Positions 9,467-20,860 of a stretch of DNA of 64,000 bases are shown here, one piece after another (position 1 is the first letter of the stretch; every line of letters begins with the position of its first letter). Location: the NCBI RefSeq assembly GCF_004798585.1, contig NZ_PPXQ01000002.1:1-64000 (forward strand), written 5' to 3'. Position numbers and translations under genes: made by a program. The DNA is from Massilia sp. Mn16-1_5. Its GTDB lineage: Bacteria > Pseudomonadota > Gammaproteobacteria > Burkholderiales > Burkholderiaceae_D. The notes under the pieces are model-generated. The model was not told the origin of the DNA. It saw only the letters and a program-made list of their open reading frames with translations, and made no database searches.

Positions 9467-10810
9467 ATGAAGCCGGTAATTGCACTCGTTGGTCGCCCGA
9501 ATGTCGGGAAGTCGACCCTATTCAACCGCCTGACCCGTTCGCGCGACGCGTTGGTGGCCGACCTCCCTGGCCTGACGCGCGACCGCCACTACGGCGAGGG
9601 GCGCATCGGCGAGCGGCCGTTCCTGGTCATCGACACGGGCGGTTTCGAACCGGTCGCCAAGGAAGGCATCATGCACGAGATGGCCATCCAGACGAAGCAG
9701 GCGGTGGCGGAAGCCGACATCGTCGTCTTCCTCGTCGACGGCCGCCAGGGCCTGACCCCGCACGACAAGACGATCACCGACTTCCTGCGCAAGTCCGGCC
9801 GCCAGGTCATGCTCGTCATTAACAAGTCCGAGGGCATGAAGTACACCTCGGTCACCGCCGAGTTCTATGAGCTGGGCATGGGCGACCCCTACGTCATCTC
9901 GGCTGCCCACGGCGACGGCGTGCACGACCTCGTCAACGAGGCGCTCGACCAGGCCTTCGCCTCGCGTCCGCACGAGGAAGACGAACTGGAAAACCAGGAC
10001 CACGGGGTCAAGATCGCCCTGGTCGGCCGTCCGAACGTCGGCAAGTCCACCCTGATCAACACCCTGGTCGGCGAACAGCGCGTGATCGCCTTCGACATGC
10101 CGGGCACCACCCGCGACTCGATCGAAGTGCCCTTCGAACGCGACGGCAAGCAGTACACGCTGATCGATACCGCCGGTATCCGCCGCCGCGGCAAGGTGTT
10201 CGAGGCGATCGAGAAGTTCTCGGTCGTGAAAACCCTGCAGTCGGTGTCGGAAGCCAACGTGGTGGTGCTGATGCTCGATGCCCAGCAGGACATCTCCGAG
10301 CAGGATGCCCACATCGCCGGCTTCATCCTCGAGTCCGGCCGCGCCCTGGTGGTGGCGGTCAACAAGTGGGATGGCTTGACGACCGACCAGCGCGACCAGA
10401 TCAAGAACGACATCGACCGCAAGCTCGATTTCCTCGGCTTTGCCGAGATGCGCTTCATTTCGGCGCTGAAAGGCACCGGCATCAAGCAGCTGATGACCTC
10501 GGTCGACGCGGCCTACAAGGCGGCCACCGCCAACCTGTCGACGCCGCGCCTGACACGCGCGCTGCAGGAAGCGATCGAAAAGCAGGAGCCGAAGCGCAAG
10601 GGCGGTACCCGTCCGAAGATGCGCTACGCCCACCAGGGCGGCCAGAACCCGCCGGTCATCGTCATCCACGGCAATGCCCTGGACGGCGTCACCGAGCCGT
10701 ACAAGCGCTACCTGGAAAAGCATTTCCGCGACACCTTCAGCCTGATCGGTACGCCGCTGCGGATCGAACTGCGCAGTGGTAAGAACCCGTTCGACAAGAA
10801 CCGCGAATAA
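9467..10810 (+). CDS. der: Ribosome biogenesis GTPase Der (EngA)
   Basis: Essential GTPase for 50S subunit maturation. The 447-residue protein has two tandem G domains, each with a GRPNVGKS P-loop (residues 9-16 and about 186-193), DTGG and DTAGI switch motifs, and NKSE/NKWD specificity motifs, followed by a C-terminal KH-like domain (about 355-440). Length matches the family. It follows bamB by 9 nt and is probably cotranscribed, as in many proteobacteria. The 188 nt before hfq contain no clear terminator. Confidence 0.97.
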   Translation: MKPVIALVGRPNVGKSTLFNRLTRSRDALVADLPGLTRDRHYGEGRIGERPFLVIDTGGFEPVAKEGIMHEMAIQTKQAVAEADIVVFLVDGRQGLTPHDKTITDFLRKSGRQVMLVINKSEGMKYTSVTAEFYELGMGDPYVISAAHGDGVHDLVNEALDQAFASRPHEEDELENQDHGVKIALVGRPNVGKSTLINTLVGEQRVIAFDMPGTTRDSIEVPFERDGKQYTLIDTAGIRRRGKVFEAIEKFSVVKTLQSVSEANVVVLMLDAQQDISEQDAHIAGFILESGRALVVAVNKWDGLTTDQRDQIKNDIDRKLDFLGFAEMRFISALKGTGIKQLMTSVDAAYKAATANLSTPRLTRALQEAIEKQEPKRKGGTRPKMRYAHQGGQNPPVIVIHGNALDGVTEPYKRYLEKHFRDTFSLIGTPLRIELRSGKNPFDKNRE

Positions 10811-10998
10811 TGGGGCGCATGGATCGGCTTTGCTCGTCCGTCTTAATTGTTTCTTAAGCGTAGCAGTACGACAAAAACCACTAAAACAGGTTACAGTAAC
10901 TACAAGGCCTCGTTCGCAAAGCTGAATCTTGCCCCGTGCACTTGAAATGGGGGCGCAAGCCTCCAACTTTTAAACTACAACAACATTACGGAGCTGTT

Positions 10999-11235
10999 AT
11001 GAGCAACAAAGGGCAACTGTTACAAGACCCATTCCTCAATGCCTTGCGCAAAGAGCACGTCCCAGTCTCGATCTACCTCGTCAACGGGATCAAGCTGCAG
11101 GGCCATATCGAGTCGTTCGACCAATATGTCGTCCTGCTGCGCAACACCGTGACCCAGATGGTGTACAAGCATGCCATTTCCACCGTTGTACCGGCTCGCG
11201 CCGTCAATCTCAACCTCGAATCCGAAGCTGAGTAA
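10999..11235 (+). CDS. hfq: RNA-binding protein Hfq
   Basis: Hexameric Sm-like RNA chaperone that pairs small RNAs with mRNAs. The 78-residue protein carries Sm1 ([19 protein letters not shown]) and Sm2 with the YKHAIST motif, plus a short tail ending in LNLESEAE, as usual in betaproteobacteria. ATG 10999 follows CGGAG 5 nt upstream; an upstream in-frame start at 10936 would add 21 atypical residues. hflX starts 5 nt after the stop, giving the conserved hfq-hflX-hflK-hflC order. Confidence 0.97.
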   Translation: MSNKGQLLQDPFLNALRKEHVPVSIYLVNGIKLQGHIESFDQYVVLLRNTVTQMVYKHAISTVVPARAVNLNLESEAE

Positions 11236-11240
11236 GGCCG

Positions 11241-12467
11241 ATGGCTGACGCCCCCGGCACTCCCAATATGCGCGCCGCGCTGGTCGGCGTCGATTTTGGC
11301 GCGGTCGATTTTTCGGCCAGCCTTGAAGAGCTGGCCTTGCTGGCCAGCTCTGCCGGCGCCGAGCCGATCGATACGATCACGGCCAAGCGCAATGCTCCCG
11401 ATCCCGCTTACTTCGTCGGCAGCGGCAAGGCCGACGAAATCGGCGTCGCCGCCAAGGCTGCCGGCGCAGAGCTCGTCATCTTCAATCACGCTTTATCGCC
11501 TGCGCAGCAGCGTAACCTCGAGCGCCGCCTCGAATTGCGCGTCATCGACCGCACCAGCCTGATCCTCGACATCTTCGCCCAGCGCGCCAAGAGCCACGAG
11601 GGCAAGCTGCAGGTCGAGCTGGCCCAGCTGCAGCACCTGGCCACGCGCCTGATCCGCGGCTGGACCCACCTTGAACGCCAGAAGGGCGGTATCGGCCTGC
11701 GCGGTCCCGGTGAAACCCAGCTCGAGACCGACCGCCGCCTGATCGGCGAGCGCGTCAAGGCCCTGCGCACGCGCCTGGCCAAGCTGCGCAAGCAGCACGA
11801 AACCCAGCGCCGCCAGCGCGGCCGCAACAATACCTTCTCGGTGTCCCTGGTCGGCTATACCAACGCCGGCAAGTCGACCCTGTTCAACACGCTGACCAAG
11901 GCCGGCGTCTACGTCGCGAACCAGCTGTTCGCGACCCTGGACACGACCAGCCGCCGCATGTACCTGGGCGACCAGACCGGCAGCGTCGTCATCTCCGACA
12001 CGGTCGGATTCGTGCGCGAACTGCCGCACCAGCTGGTGGCGGCATTCCGCGCCACCCTGGAAGAAACCATCCACGCCGATTTGCTGCTGCACGTGGTCGA
12101 CGGTTCGTCGCCGGTGCGCATGGAGCAGATCGAGCAGGTCAACGAGGTCTTGCGCGAAATCGGCGCCGACCATATTCCGCAGATCCTCGTGTGGAACAAG
12201 ATTGATGCGGCCGACCTCCAGCCTGGGGTCGAACGTGATGAACATGATAAAATCAGCCGCGTTTTTATCAGCGCCAGGAGCGGCGCCGGCCTTGATCTGC
12301 TGCGCGAAGCCATTGTCGAGGCAGCAAGCTCGGCGGACCGTTATCCTCCGAGCGCTGTGCCAGGCTCGAGCCCTGAAAACGATGAGCAGGACGATGCAGC
12401 GCTGGACGACGACTTTGATGACGCCGGCGAAAGTATTCCAACCTCCACCCATGTCGGGCCACACTGA
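11241..12467 (+). CDS. hflX: Ribosome-associated GTPase HflX
   Basis: GTPase that binds the 50S subunit and splits stalled or stressed ribosomes. The 408-residue protein has the N-terminal HflX domain (about 10-125), a coiled helix with the glycine-rich KGGIGLRGPGETQLETDRR loop, and a G domain with VGYTNAGKST near residue 204, DTVGF and NKID. The C-terminus (about 375-408) is acidic, rich in Asp and Glu, and variable. It starts 5 nt after hfq and ends 5 nt before hflK, implying one transcription unit. Confidence 0.96.
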   Translation: MADAPGTPNMRAALVGVDFGAVDFSASLEELALLASSAGAEPIDTITAKRNAPDPAYFVGSGKADEIGVAAKAAGAELVIFNHALSPAQQRNLERRLELRVIDRTSLILDIFAQRAKSHEGKLQVELAQLQHLATRLIRGWTHLERQKGGIGLRGPGETQLETDRRLIGERVKALRTRLAKLRKQHETQRRQRGRNNTFSVSLVGYTNAGKSTLFNTLTKAGVYVANQLFATLDTTSRRMYLGDQTGSVVISDTVGFVRELPHQLVAAFRATLEETIHADLLLHVVDGSSPVRMEQIEQVNEVLREIGADHIPQILVWNKIDAADLQPGVERDEHDKISRVFISARSGAGLDLLREAIVEAASSADRYPPSAVPGSSPENDEQDDAALDDDFDDAGESIPTSTHVGPH

Positions 12468-12472
12468 AGCCT

Positions 12473-13774
12473 ATGCTTGTTTCTTTAATAAAAAAATTCG
12501 GCGTCAAACTGTCGCTGAACGATCCACGCTGGGGTAAAAATCCTCAAGGCGATAACAGCAAGGCCCAGGAGGGCCGCCGTCCGGGTGAGGGTCCACCCGA
12601 TCTCGATCAGATGTGGCGCGATTTCAATGCGCGCCTGAATCGCCTGTTCGGCAGCCGCGGCAACAATGGCGGCGACGCCGGCGGTCCTTACCGTAGCGAA
12701 GGCCGCGGCGCCGGCATCACGGCTTCCGTGATCGGCTTCATCGTCCTGCTGATCTGGCTCGCCAGCGGTGCCTTCATCGTGCAGGAAGGGCAGGTCGGCG
12801 TGGTCACCACCTTCGGCCGCCTCTCGCACACCACCGGCGCCGGTTTCAACTGGCGCTGGCCGGCCCCGATCCAGGCCCACGAAACCGTCAACGTCTCGCA
12901 GGTGCGCACGGCCGAAATCGGCTACCGCGACAACGTGCGCAACAAGCAGGGCGCCGAGTCGCTGATGCTGACCGACGACGAAAACATCATCGACATCCAG
13001 TTCGCGGTGCAGTACACGCTGAAGGATCCGGTGGCATGGGTCTTCAACAACCGCGACCAGGACACCACCGTGCACCAGGTGGCCGAAACGGCCATCCGCG
13101 AAGTCGTCGGCAAGAGCAAGATGGACTTCGTGCTGTACGAAGGCCGCGAGAAGGTCGCGCTCGACGTGCACAACATGATCCAGCAGATCGTCGACCGCTA
13201 CAAGCTCGGTGCCCTGATCACCAACGTGACCATGCAGAACGTACAGCCGCCGGAGCAGGTGCAGAGCGCCTTCGACGACGCCGTGAAAGCCGGCCAGGAT
13301 CGCGCCCGTGCCCGCAACGAAGGCGAAGCCTATGCCAACGACGTGATTCCGCGCGCCCGTGGTGCCGCATTCCGCCTGCTGCAGGACGCCGAAGCCTATC
13401 GCTCGATGGTGGTCGAGAATGCCACCGGTAATGCCTCGCGCTTCAACCAGGTGGTGACGGAATATGCAAAGGCCCCGGGCGTGACCCGCGACCGCATGTA
13501 TCTCGACACCATGCAGCAGATCTTCAGCAGCACCAGCAAGGTGATGGTCGACGCCAAGTCCGGCTCCAACCTGCTGTACCTGCCGCTCGACAAGCTGATC
13601 GCCCAGGTTGCCGCCAACGATGCCGCCACGGGGACCGCCCGTTCCGGTCCGGTGCAGGCGCCGCAGGAGCAGCCGGCGGCGACGCCGTCGCAGGAAGTAA
13701 TGCAGACCATCGAACAAGTACGCCAGCGCGACAGCCGTTCGCGCGATTCCTCACGTGACCGGGAGAGCCGTTAA
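12473..13774 (+). CDS. hflK: FtsH protease activity modulator HflK
   Basis: SPFH/band-7 protein that with HflC forms a large cage around FtsH in the inner membrane. The 433-residue protein has a Gly/Pro-rich cytoplasmic N-terminus (about 1-75), one membrane helix at about 83-102 (SVIGFIVLLIWLASGAFIV), the band-7 domain (about 103-290), a helical region and a Gln/Arg/Ser-rich tail ending SRDRESR. The stop TAA shares its last base with the ATG of hflC, so translation is probably coupled. Confidence 0.96.
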   Translation: MLVSLIKKFGVKLSLNDPRWGKNPQGDNSKAQEGRRPGEGPPDLDQMWRDFNARLNRLFGSRGNNGGDAGGPYRSEGRGAGITASVIGFIVLLIWLASGAFIVQEGQVGVVTTFGRLSHTTGAGFNWRWPAPIQAHETVNVSQVRTAEIGYRDNVRNKQGAESLMLTDDENIIDIQFAVQYTLKDPVAWVFNNRDQDTTVHQVAETAIREVVGKSKMDFVLYEGREKVALDVHNMIQQIVDRYKLGALITNVTMQNVQPPEQVQSAFDDAVKAGQDRARARNEGEAYANDVIPRARGAAFRLLQDAEAYRSMVVENATGNASRFNQVVTEYAKAPGVTRDRMYLDTMQQIFSSTSKVMVDAKSGSNLLYLPLDKLIAQVAANDAATGTARSGPVQAPQEQPAATPSQEVMQTIEQVRQRDSRSRDSSRDRESR

Positions 13775-14646
13775 TGAACCGCCTCGTAACCATTTTCGTG
13801 GCGGGCTTCATTGCCCTGATGCTGCTGTCCTCGACCGTCTTCGTCGTCGACCAGCGCCGCTTCGCCATCGTCTTCGCACTGGGCGAGGTGCGTGAAGTCA
13901 TCGCCGAGCCGGGCCTGCACTTCAAGCTGCCGCCGCCTTTCCAGAACGTGATCTATCTCGACAAGCGCGTCCTGACGCTCGACACGCCCGACGCCGACCG
14001 TTTCATCACGGCCGAGAAGAAGAACATTTTGGTCGACGCCTTCGTCAAATGGCGCATCGTTGAGCCGCGCTTGTACTACGTCAGCTTCAGCGGCGACGAG
14101 CGCGCCGCTGCCAACCGCATGTCGCAGATCATCAAGGCGGCCCTGAACGACGAGATCACCAAGCGCACCGTGCGCCAGGTGATCTCGGGCGAACGCGGCG
14201 CGGTCATGCAAGCGGTGCATAACAAGGTTGTGGCCGAAGCCAAGCAGATCGGCGTCGGCATCGTCGACGTGCGCCTCAAGCGCGTCGACTACATCGAGCA
14301 GATCAACAACTCGGTCTACGACCGCATGCGCGCCGAGCGCGTGCGCGTGGCGAACGAGCTGCGTTCGACCGGTTCGGCCGAAAGCGAAAAGATCCGCGCC
14401 GACGCCGACCGCCAGCGCACCGTGATCCTGGCCGAAGCCTTCCGCGATGCCGAGAAGATCAAGGGCGAGGGCGATGCCAAGGCCTCGGCGATCTATGCCG
14501 ACTCCTTTGGCAAGAATCCGGAGTTCTACAAGTTCTATCGTTCACTGGAAGCCTACCGCGCCAGCTTCAAGGCGCACGGCGATGTGATGGTGATCGATTC
14601 GAATTCGGAGTTCTTCAAGTATTTCCGAAACCCCGGGAGCAAATAA
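13774..14646 (+). CDS. hflC: FtsH protease activity modulator HflC
   Basis: Partner of HflK. The 290-residue protein has an N-terminal membrane anchor (about 4-22, LVTIFVAGFIALMLLSSTVF), a band-7 domain beginning VVDQRRFAIVFALGEV, and a long helix rich in Glu, Arg and Ala (about 185-245) that packs in the cage. The start overlaps the last base of hflK. A strong terminator follows 10 nt after the stop, ending the hfq-hflX-hflK-hflC unit. Confidence 0.96.
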   Translation: MNRLVTIFVAGFIALMLLSSTVFVVDQRRFAIVFALGEVREVIAEPGLHFKLPPPFQNVIYLDKRVLTLDTPDADRFITAEKKNILVDAFVKWRIVEPRLYYVSFSGDERAAANRMSQIIKAALNDEITKRTVRQVISGERGAVMQAVHNKVVAEAKQIGVGIVDVRLKRVDYIEQINNSVYDRMRAERVRVANELRSTGSAESEKIRADADRQRTVILAEAFRDAEKIKGEGDAKASAIYADSFGKNPEFYKFYRSLEAYRASFKAHGDVMVIDSNSEFFKYFRNPGSK

Positions 14647-14655
14647 GCGATCTGC

Positions 14656-14683
14656 AAACGCCGCGTTCATCGCGGCGTTTTTT
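14656..14683 (+). terminator. Rho-independent terminator after hflC
   Basis: AAACGCCGCG (14656-14665) and CGCGGCGTTT (14671-14680) form a 10-bp stem with a TTCAT loop, running into TTTTTT at 14678-14683. A strong intrinsic terminator. Confidence 0.9.
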
Positions 14684-14700
14684 CTTTGCATACTCCGTAC

Positions 14701-14764
14701 GCGTGGAGTCGGGACTTCACCCTACGACTACCGCTGACCGTAGGGTGGAGTCCCGACTCCACGC
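14701..14764. repeat. Inverted pair of GTAGGG repeats with a GGAGTCCCGACTCC core
   Basis: The right unit 14740-14764 (GTAGGG, TGGAGTCCCGACTCCA, CGC) is matched in opposite orientation by 14701-14725 with one mismatch in 25 nt. The 14-nt centre separates them. The two units could pair with each other, or each could fold alone. It lies in the 312-nt gap between hflC and hisZ. Confidence 0.82.
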
Positions 14765-14874
14765 GTTACACCGTGCGAGCAGCCCACCGCTTGTCTAGTC
14801 AGATTTCAGTGGCAACCCGGCAACTTCTAAGCACATCAGCAAGCATCCGCCCCCAGCCCCGCCGCATTTTCGGG

Positions 14875-14880
14875 TAAAAT
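14875..14880 (+). promoter_or_regulatory. Candidate -10 element for hisZ-purA
   Basis: CGGGTAAAAT gives a TAAAAT hexamer 78 nt upstream of the hisZ start. No good -35 was seen. The gap between the hflC terminator and hisZ otherwise holds only the repeat pair. Confidence 0.35.
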
Positions 14881-14958
14881 TGCCGATTCGGCGCCGACTT
14901 CGTCCTGCACGAGCGCGCCTTGTTGCTTCATTTCTAACAATTCCCAACGCTGTCGCCC

Positions 14959-16113
14959 ATGCCGAACTGGCTTTTGCCTGAGAATATCGCCGACGTATTG
15001 CCGTCGGAAGCGCGCAAGATCGAAGATCTGCGCCGCCAGATGCTCGACACCTTCCGCCTGTACGGCTACGAACTCGTCATGCCGCCGCTGCTCGAATACG
15101 TCGAGTCGCTGCTGGCCGGCGCCGGCCAGGATACCGACCTGCGCACCTTCAAGCTGGTCGACCAGCTGTCGGGCCGCCTGCTCGGCCTGCGCGCCGACAT
15201 GACGACGCAGGTGGCGCGCATCGACGCGCACCTCCTGAACCGTGATTCGATCACCCGCCTGTGCTATGCCGGCAGCGTCCTGCATACCCGTCCGTCGGGC
15301 CTGCACGCCACCCGCGAGCCGATCCAGATCGGCGCCGAGATCTACGGCCACGCCGGCCTGGAAGCCGACGCCGAGATCCAGGAACTGGCGCTGGCTTCCG
15401 TCGCCCTCGCGGGCTTCCTCGACGTGCGCCTCGACATGGCCCACGTCGGCGTGCTGCGCGCGCTGCTGGAAGAAGACGCGCTGGCGAAAAAGGACGAGGC
15501 CCAGATCACCGCGTTGCTGCGCGCCAAGGATGTCCCCGGTCTGAACGAGCTGACCCGCGCCTATGCGCCGGCGACGCGCGACGCGCTGCTCGCGCTGCCG
15601 AACCTGTACGGCGACGTCGAGGTCCTCAAGCGCGCGAAAGAGGTGCTGCCTGCGCTGCCGGGCATCACGCGCGCCCTGGCGGAGCTCGCGGCGCTGGCCG
15701 CCGGCGCCATCGGCCGCGCGCAAGTGGCGATCGACCTGGCCGACCTGCGCGGCTACCAATACGAAAGCGGCGCCATGTTCGCGCTGTATGTTCCCGGCCT
15801 GCCGAACGCGGTGGCGCGGGGAGGGCGCTACGACCATGTCGGCGAAGCCTTCGGACGCGCGCGTCCGGCGACCGGCTTCTCGCTCGACCTGCGCGAGCTG
15901 GCCCGCCTGCTGCCGACGGCCGAGCGCAAGCATTCGATCCGCGCCCCGTGGGGCAATGCGCCCGAGCTGCGCGAAAAAATCGCTGACCTGCGCAAGGCAG
16001 GCGAAGTCGTGATCCAGTCCATGCCGGGTCACGAGAATGTTCAGGACGAGTTCGAGTGCGACCGCGTGCTCGTCCTCGAAGATGGAAATTGGATTCTCAA
16101 AAACTTAGGTTAA
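14959..16113 (+). CDS. hisZ: ATP phosphoribosyltransferase regulatory subunit HisZ
   Basis: HisS-like protein without aminoacylation activity; it forms a complex with short-form HisG and confers histidine feedback. The 384-residue protein is like the class II synthetase core ([58 protein letters not shown]) but lacks the anticodon-binding domain of HisS. Its presence implies a short HisG elsewhere. Only 3 nt separate the stop from the purA ATG, so the two are cotranscribed, an arrangement also found in other Burkholderiales. Confidence 0.94.
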   Translation: MPNWLLPENIADVLPSEARKIEDLRRQMLDTFRLYGYELVMPPLLEYVESLLAGAGQDTDLRTFKLVDQLSGRLLGLRADMTTQVARIDAHLLNRDSITRLCYAGSVLHTRPSGLHATREPIQIGAEIYGHAGLEADAEIQELALASVALAGFLDVRLDMAHVGVLRALLEEDALAKKDEAQITALLRAKDVPGLNELTRAYAPATRDALLALPNLYGDVEVLKRAKEVLPALPGITRALAELAALAAGAIGRAQVAIDLADLRGYQYESGAMFALYVPGLPNAVARGGRYDHVGEAFGRARPATGFSLDLRELARLLPTAERKHSIRAPWGNAPELREKIADLRKAGEVVIQSMPGHENVQDEFECDRVLVLEDGNWILKNLG

Positions 16114-17433
<1,320 letters not shown>

Positions 17434-17456
17434 ATAAAATAATAGGAATGACTGAA

Positions 17457-17996
17457 ATGAACACCCCTGCATCGACCGACAAGGACCTCTGGGTTTCGTG
17501 GGACGAGTACAACCGCCTGGTCGAGCGTCTTGCACTGCAAGTCTACGAATCGAACTGGAAGTTCGACATGGTGCTGTGCCTGGCGCGCGGCGGCGTGCGT
17601 CCTGGCGACGTGATCTCGCGCATCTTCGACGTGCCGCTGGCGATCCTGTCGACCAGCTCCTACCGCGAAGAAGCCGGCACCAAGCAGGGCAACCTGGACA
17701 TCGCCAAGTACATGACGATGACCAAGGGCCCGCTGGCCGGCCGTATCCTGCTGGTCGATGACCTGGCCGATTCCGGCGTGACTCTGCAGCGCGTGCGCGA
17801 GCACCTGCAGACCAACTACCCGGACGTCACGGAAGTGCGCTCGGCCGTCATCTGGGTGAAAGGCACCTCGGCCTTCAAGCCGGACTACCACCTGGAAGAC
17901 CTGCCGCACAACCCGTGGATCCACCAGCCGTTCGAGGACTACGACGGCTTGCGCCCGCACCAGCTGGCGGCGTGGATGAAGAAGTTCGAGAAGTAA
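17457..17996 (+). CDS. Phosphoribosyltransferase family protein
   Basis: The 179-residue protein has a type I phosphoribosyltransferase fold with the PRPP-binding signature LLVDDLADSGVTL. The N-terminal LARGGVRPGDVISR and the C-terminal WIHQPFEDYDGLRPHQLAAW are typical of the xanthine/guanine-like group. Position after purA suggests purine salvage, but the base specificity cannot be told from sequence. AGGA at 17444-17447 suits the ATG at 17457 (MNTPASTDKD) better than the ATG at 17448. A strong terminator follows, so the hisZ-purA unit ends here. Confidence 0.88.
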   Translation: MNTPASTDKDLWVSWDEYNRLVERLALQVYESNWKFDMVLCLARGGVRPGDVISRIFDVPLAILSTSSYREEAGTKQGNLDIAKYMTMTKGPLAGRILLVDDLADSGVTLQRVREHLQTNYPDVTEVRSAVIWVKGTSAFKPDYHLEDLPHNPWIHQPFEDYDGLRPHQLAAWMKKFEK

Positions 17997-18026
17997 TCGC
18001 GTCTGCGGCCCTGAGCTGACAGTGCG

Positions 18027-18064
18027 AAAAAGGCCAGAACGTTTCGGCGTTCTGGCCTTTTTCT
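18027..18064 (+). terminator. Rho-independent terminator of the hisZ-purA unit
   Basis: A 15-bp perfect stem (18027-18041 with 18048-18062) with a 6-nt loop TTTCGG ends in TTTTT. The A run on the other side makes it look bidirectional, but the next gene also points rightward. Confidence 0.9.
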
Positions 18065-18152
18065 TTCCGACTTCCAACGTGCAACGGCAAGCGTGCGAAT
18101 CGGTTAAGATTGTGTCGCATCTCTTTATTGCCGGGAAACCAAGAAAAACAAC

Positions 18153-18749
18153 ATGACCCAAAGCTTCTTCCAGACCTTCATCCTGCTCATCCTCGTCACT
18201 GACCCTTTCGGCAACGTTCCCTTGTTCGCCACCGCCCTGAAGGACACGCCGCTGCACCGCCGGCCGCGCATCGTCGTGCGCGAGTGCGCGATCGCGTTCC
18301 TGCTGCTCCTGATCTTCATGTTCTTCGGCCAGCACTTCCTGGCCGCCTTGCACCTGAGCCCGATCGCGCTGCGCATCGGTGGCGCCGTAATCCTGCTGAT
18401 CATCGCAATCCGCATGATCTTCCCGCATCCGGACGGCGTACTTGGCCGCAGCGAGCACGGCGAACCGTTTATCGTGCCGCTGGCCATTCCCGCGCTGGCA
18501 GGCCCGTCGGCACTGGCGACCGTGTTGCTGTTCAGCTCGAATTCGGTGGCTGAAACCATGGTGCATGTCGCGGCCCTGGCTGCGGTCGGCGTGGTCTGGC
18601 TGATGGTGTTCCTGAGCGCCGAGCGCCTCCAGCAAAAGCTGGGGCCGCAGGTGATGACGGCGTTCGAGCGCCTGATGGGACTGATCCTGACGGCGATGTC
18701 GGTCGAGATGCTGCTGGGCGGCATTCGAGATTTTGTGAAGACCCTGTGA
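18153..18749 (+). CDS. MarC family integral membrane protein
   Basis: The 198-residue protein has about six membrane helices and the family signature LLILVTDPFGNVPLFATAL near the N-terminus, with PLAIPALAGPSALATVLL in the middle. MarC/YhgN family members have been proposed as transporters, but the substrate is unknown; the old link of MarC to antibiotic resistance does not hold. The stop lies 1 nt before the ATG of the hybrid kinase, suggesting cotranscription. Confidence 0.88.
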   Translation: MTQSFFQTFILLILVTDPFGNVPLFATALKDTPLHRRPRIVVRECAIAFLLLLIFMFFGQHFLAALHLSPIALRIGGAVILLIIAIRMIFPHPDGVLGRSEHGEPFIVPLAIPALAGPSALATVLLFSSNSVAETMVHVAALAAVGVVWLMVFLSAERLQQKLGPQVMTAFERLMGLILTAMSVEMLLGGIRDFVKTL

Positions 18750-18750
18750 G

Positions 18751-20787
18751 ATGAGCAACCCGGACGCCTCCACCCCGCAGCACGATGACGCGGCTTCGCT
18801 GATCTTCCTCAGCGGTGGCGGCGAGATGGGCGCCATGATGCGCGCCCACGACTGGTCGCGCTCGCCGCTGGGCCACCCGTCCACCTGGCCGCAGGCCCTG
18901 CGCACGGTGGTGGCGCTGATGCTGAACTCGGCTTTCCCGATGTTCGTCGCCTGGGGCAAGGATCTCGGCTTCCTGTACAACGACGCCTACGTCCAGGTTC
19001 TCGGCGAGAAGCACCCGGCCTCGCTGGGTGCGCCGTTCTACGACATCTGGAAGGAGATCTGGCAGGACATCAACCCGCTGATCGAGCGGGCGCTGCAGGG
19101 CGAGGCGACCTACATGGAAAAGCTGCCGCTGCTGATGAACCGCCACGGCTACGACGAGCAGACCTGGTTCACCTTTTCGTATTCTCCCGTGCGCGACGAC
19201 AGCGGCACGCCTGCCGGCGTGTATTGCGCCTGCGTCGAGGTGACCGGGCAGGTGCTGGCCGAGCGCTACCGCGACGAGGAGAACAAGCGCCTGGTGACCC
19301 TGTTCGAGCAGGCGCCCGGCATCATCGCGGTGCTGCGCGGTCCCGAGCATATCTTCGAAATCACGAATAAAAGCTACATGGAACTGGTCGGGCGCACCGA
19401 CCTGGTCGGCAAGCCGGCACGCGACGCCTTGCCATACGTGGAAGGGCAGGGCTTCTTCGAGCTGCTCGACCAGGTCTACACGAGCGGCGAGCCCTTCGTC
19501 GGCCACGCGGTACCCTTCGACATCGCGCGCGCGCCGGGCGCGCCGCTGGAGCGCCGCTATCTCGACTTCATCTACCAGCCGATCCGTGACCCAGCCGGCG
19601 ACGTGGTCGGCATCTTCGTCGAGGGCAGCGACATGACCGTGCGCAAGCAGGTCGAGGACGAACTGCGCGCCGCGAATCGCCAGAAAGACCAGTTCCTGGC
19701 GATGCTGGCGCATGAGCTGCGCAACCCGCTGGCGCCGATCACGACCGCCGCCCAGCTGCTCAAGATGGGCACGCTGGACGCGAAAGCCATCCGCAATGCC
19801 AGCGAGATCATCGCGCGCCAGGCCGAGCACATGACGGATCTCGTGAACGACCTGCTGGACGTCTCGCGCGTGACGCGCGGCCTGGTCACGCTGGACAAGG
19901 AAGAGCTCGACCTCAACGCCGTGGTGGCCGGCGCGCTGGAACAGGTACGTCCGCTGATCGAATCGAAACGCCATTCGCTGACGATGCAGCTGTCGGGCGA
20001 GCCGGTGCACGTGCTGGGCGACCGCACGCGCCTGGTGCAGGTGCTGTCGAATATCCTGAACAATGCCGCGAAATACACGCCGCCCGGCGGCGAGATCGTC
20101 CTGCGCGTGACGGCCCTCGAGGACCACGTCGTCGTCACCGTGCGCGACAACGGCATCGGCATCGAGCCGGACGTGCTGCCGTATATCTTCGAGCTGTTCA
20201 CCCAGGCCGAGCGCACGCCGGACCGTTCGCAGGGAGGCCTCGGGATTGGCCTCGCGCTGGTCAAAAGCCTGGTCGCGCTGCACGGCGGCAAAGTCGATGC
20301 GCGCAGCGAAGCGCCGGGCAAGGGCAGCGAATTCGAGATCTGCCTGCCGCGCATGGACACGGGCGCGGCGGCGACGCCGGAGGCAAACGGCGAATCGCTT
20401 GCTGCGCGCGCCCAGCCGCTGCGCGTGGTGGTGGTCGACGACAACCAGGATGCGGCCCAGATGCTGGCGACGCTGCTGGAAGTGCAGGGCCATTCGGTGT
20501 CGGTGGAATACGACGGCCGCGGCGCGGTGCTGCGCGCCCGCATCGAGCGTCCGCACGTGATGCTGCTCGACATTGGACTGCCCGATACCGACGGCTACGC
20601 CCTGGCGCGCCAGCTGCGCGCGATTTCCGAGCTGCGTGGCGTCACCCTGATCGCGCTGACCGGCTACGGCCAGGACGAGGACCGGCGCATGGCGGAAGAG
20701 GCCGGCTTCGACCATCACCTGGTGAAACCGGCGGACCTGGCGCAGGTCACTGCCATCCTCGCTTCGGTCCAGCGCTCCACGGCTTAA
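18751..20787 (+). CDS. PAS-PAS hybrid histidine kinase with C-terminal receiver
   Basis: The 678-residue soluble protein has two PAS-like domains (about 50-170 and 180-300), a HisKA domain with the phospho-accepting His near 321 (LAHELRNPLAPI), HATPase_c with N (ILNNAAKYTP), G1 (DNGIGI) and G2 (GGLGIGLALVKSL) boxes, and a receiver domain (about 555-675) with MLLDIGLPD. No membrane segment, so it senses a cytoplasmic signal. The signal and output are unknown. It follows marC by 1 nt and has no adjacent output regulator. Confidence 0.9.
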   Translation: MSNPDASTPQHDDAASLIFLSGGGEMGAMMRAHDWSRSPLGHPSTWPQALRTVVALMLNSAFPMFVAWGKDLGFLYNDAYVQVLGEKHPASLGAPFYDIWKEIWQDINPLIERALQGEATYMEKLPLLMNRHGYDEQTWFTFSYSPVRDDSGTPAGVYCACVEVTGQVLAERYRDEENKRLVTLFEQAPGIIAVLRGPEHIFEITNKSYMELVGRTDLVGKPARDALPYVEGQGFFELLDQVYTSGEPFVGHAVPFDIARAPGAPLERRYLDFIYQPIRDPAGDVVGIFVEGSDMTVRKQVEDELRAANRQKDQFLAMLAHELRNPLAPITTAAQLLKMGTLDAKAIRNASEIIARQAEHMTDLVNDLLDVSRVTRGLVTLDKEELDLNAVVAGALEQVRPLIESKRHSLTMQLSGEPVHVLGDRTRLVQVLSNILNNAAKYTPPGGEIVLRVTALEDHVVVTVRDNGIGIEPDVLPYIFELFTQAERTPDRSQGGLGIGLALVKSLVALHGGKVDARSEAPGKGSEFEICLPRMDTGAAATPEANGESLAARAQPLRVVVVDDNQDAAQMLATLLEVQGHSVSVEYDGRGAVLRARIERPHVMLLDIGLPDTDGYALARQLRAISELRGVTLIALTGYGQDEDRRMAEEAGFDHHLVKPADLAQVTAILASVQRSTA

Positions 20788-20860
20788 GTTTCGGGTGCTT
20801 GTGCGAAGCGCATTGTTCGGCAATACTGCCGTGCGCTTCACTCACATAAAAAGGACAAGC

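Noticed and set aside
18532..20841. A 769-codon minus-strand frame opposite the hybrid kinase
   Set aside because: Antisense shadow of a clear PAS-kinase-REC gene; no motifs and no ribosome site.
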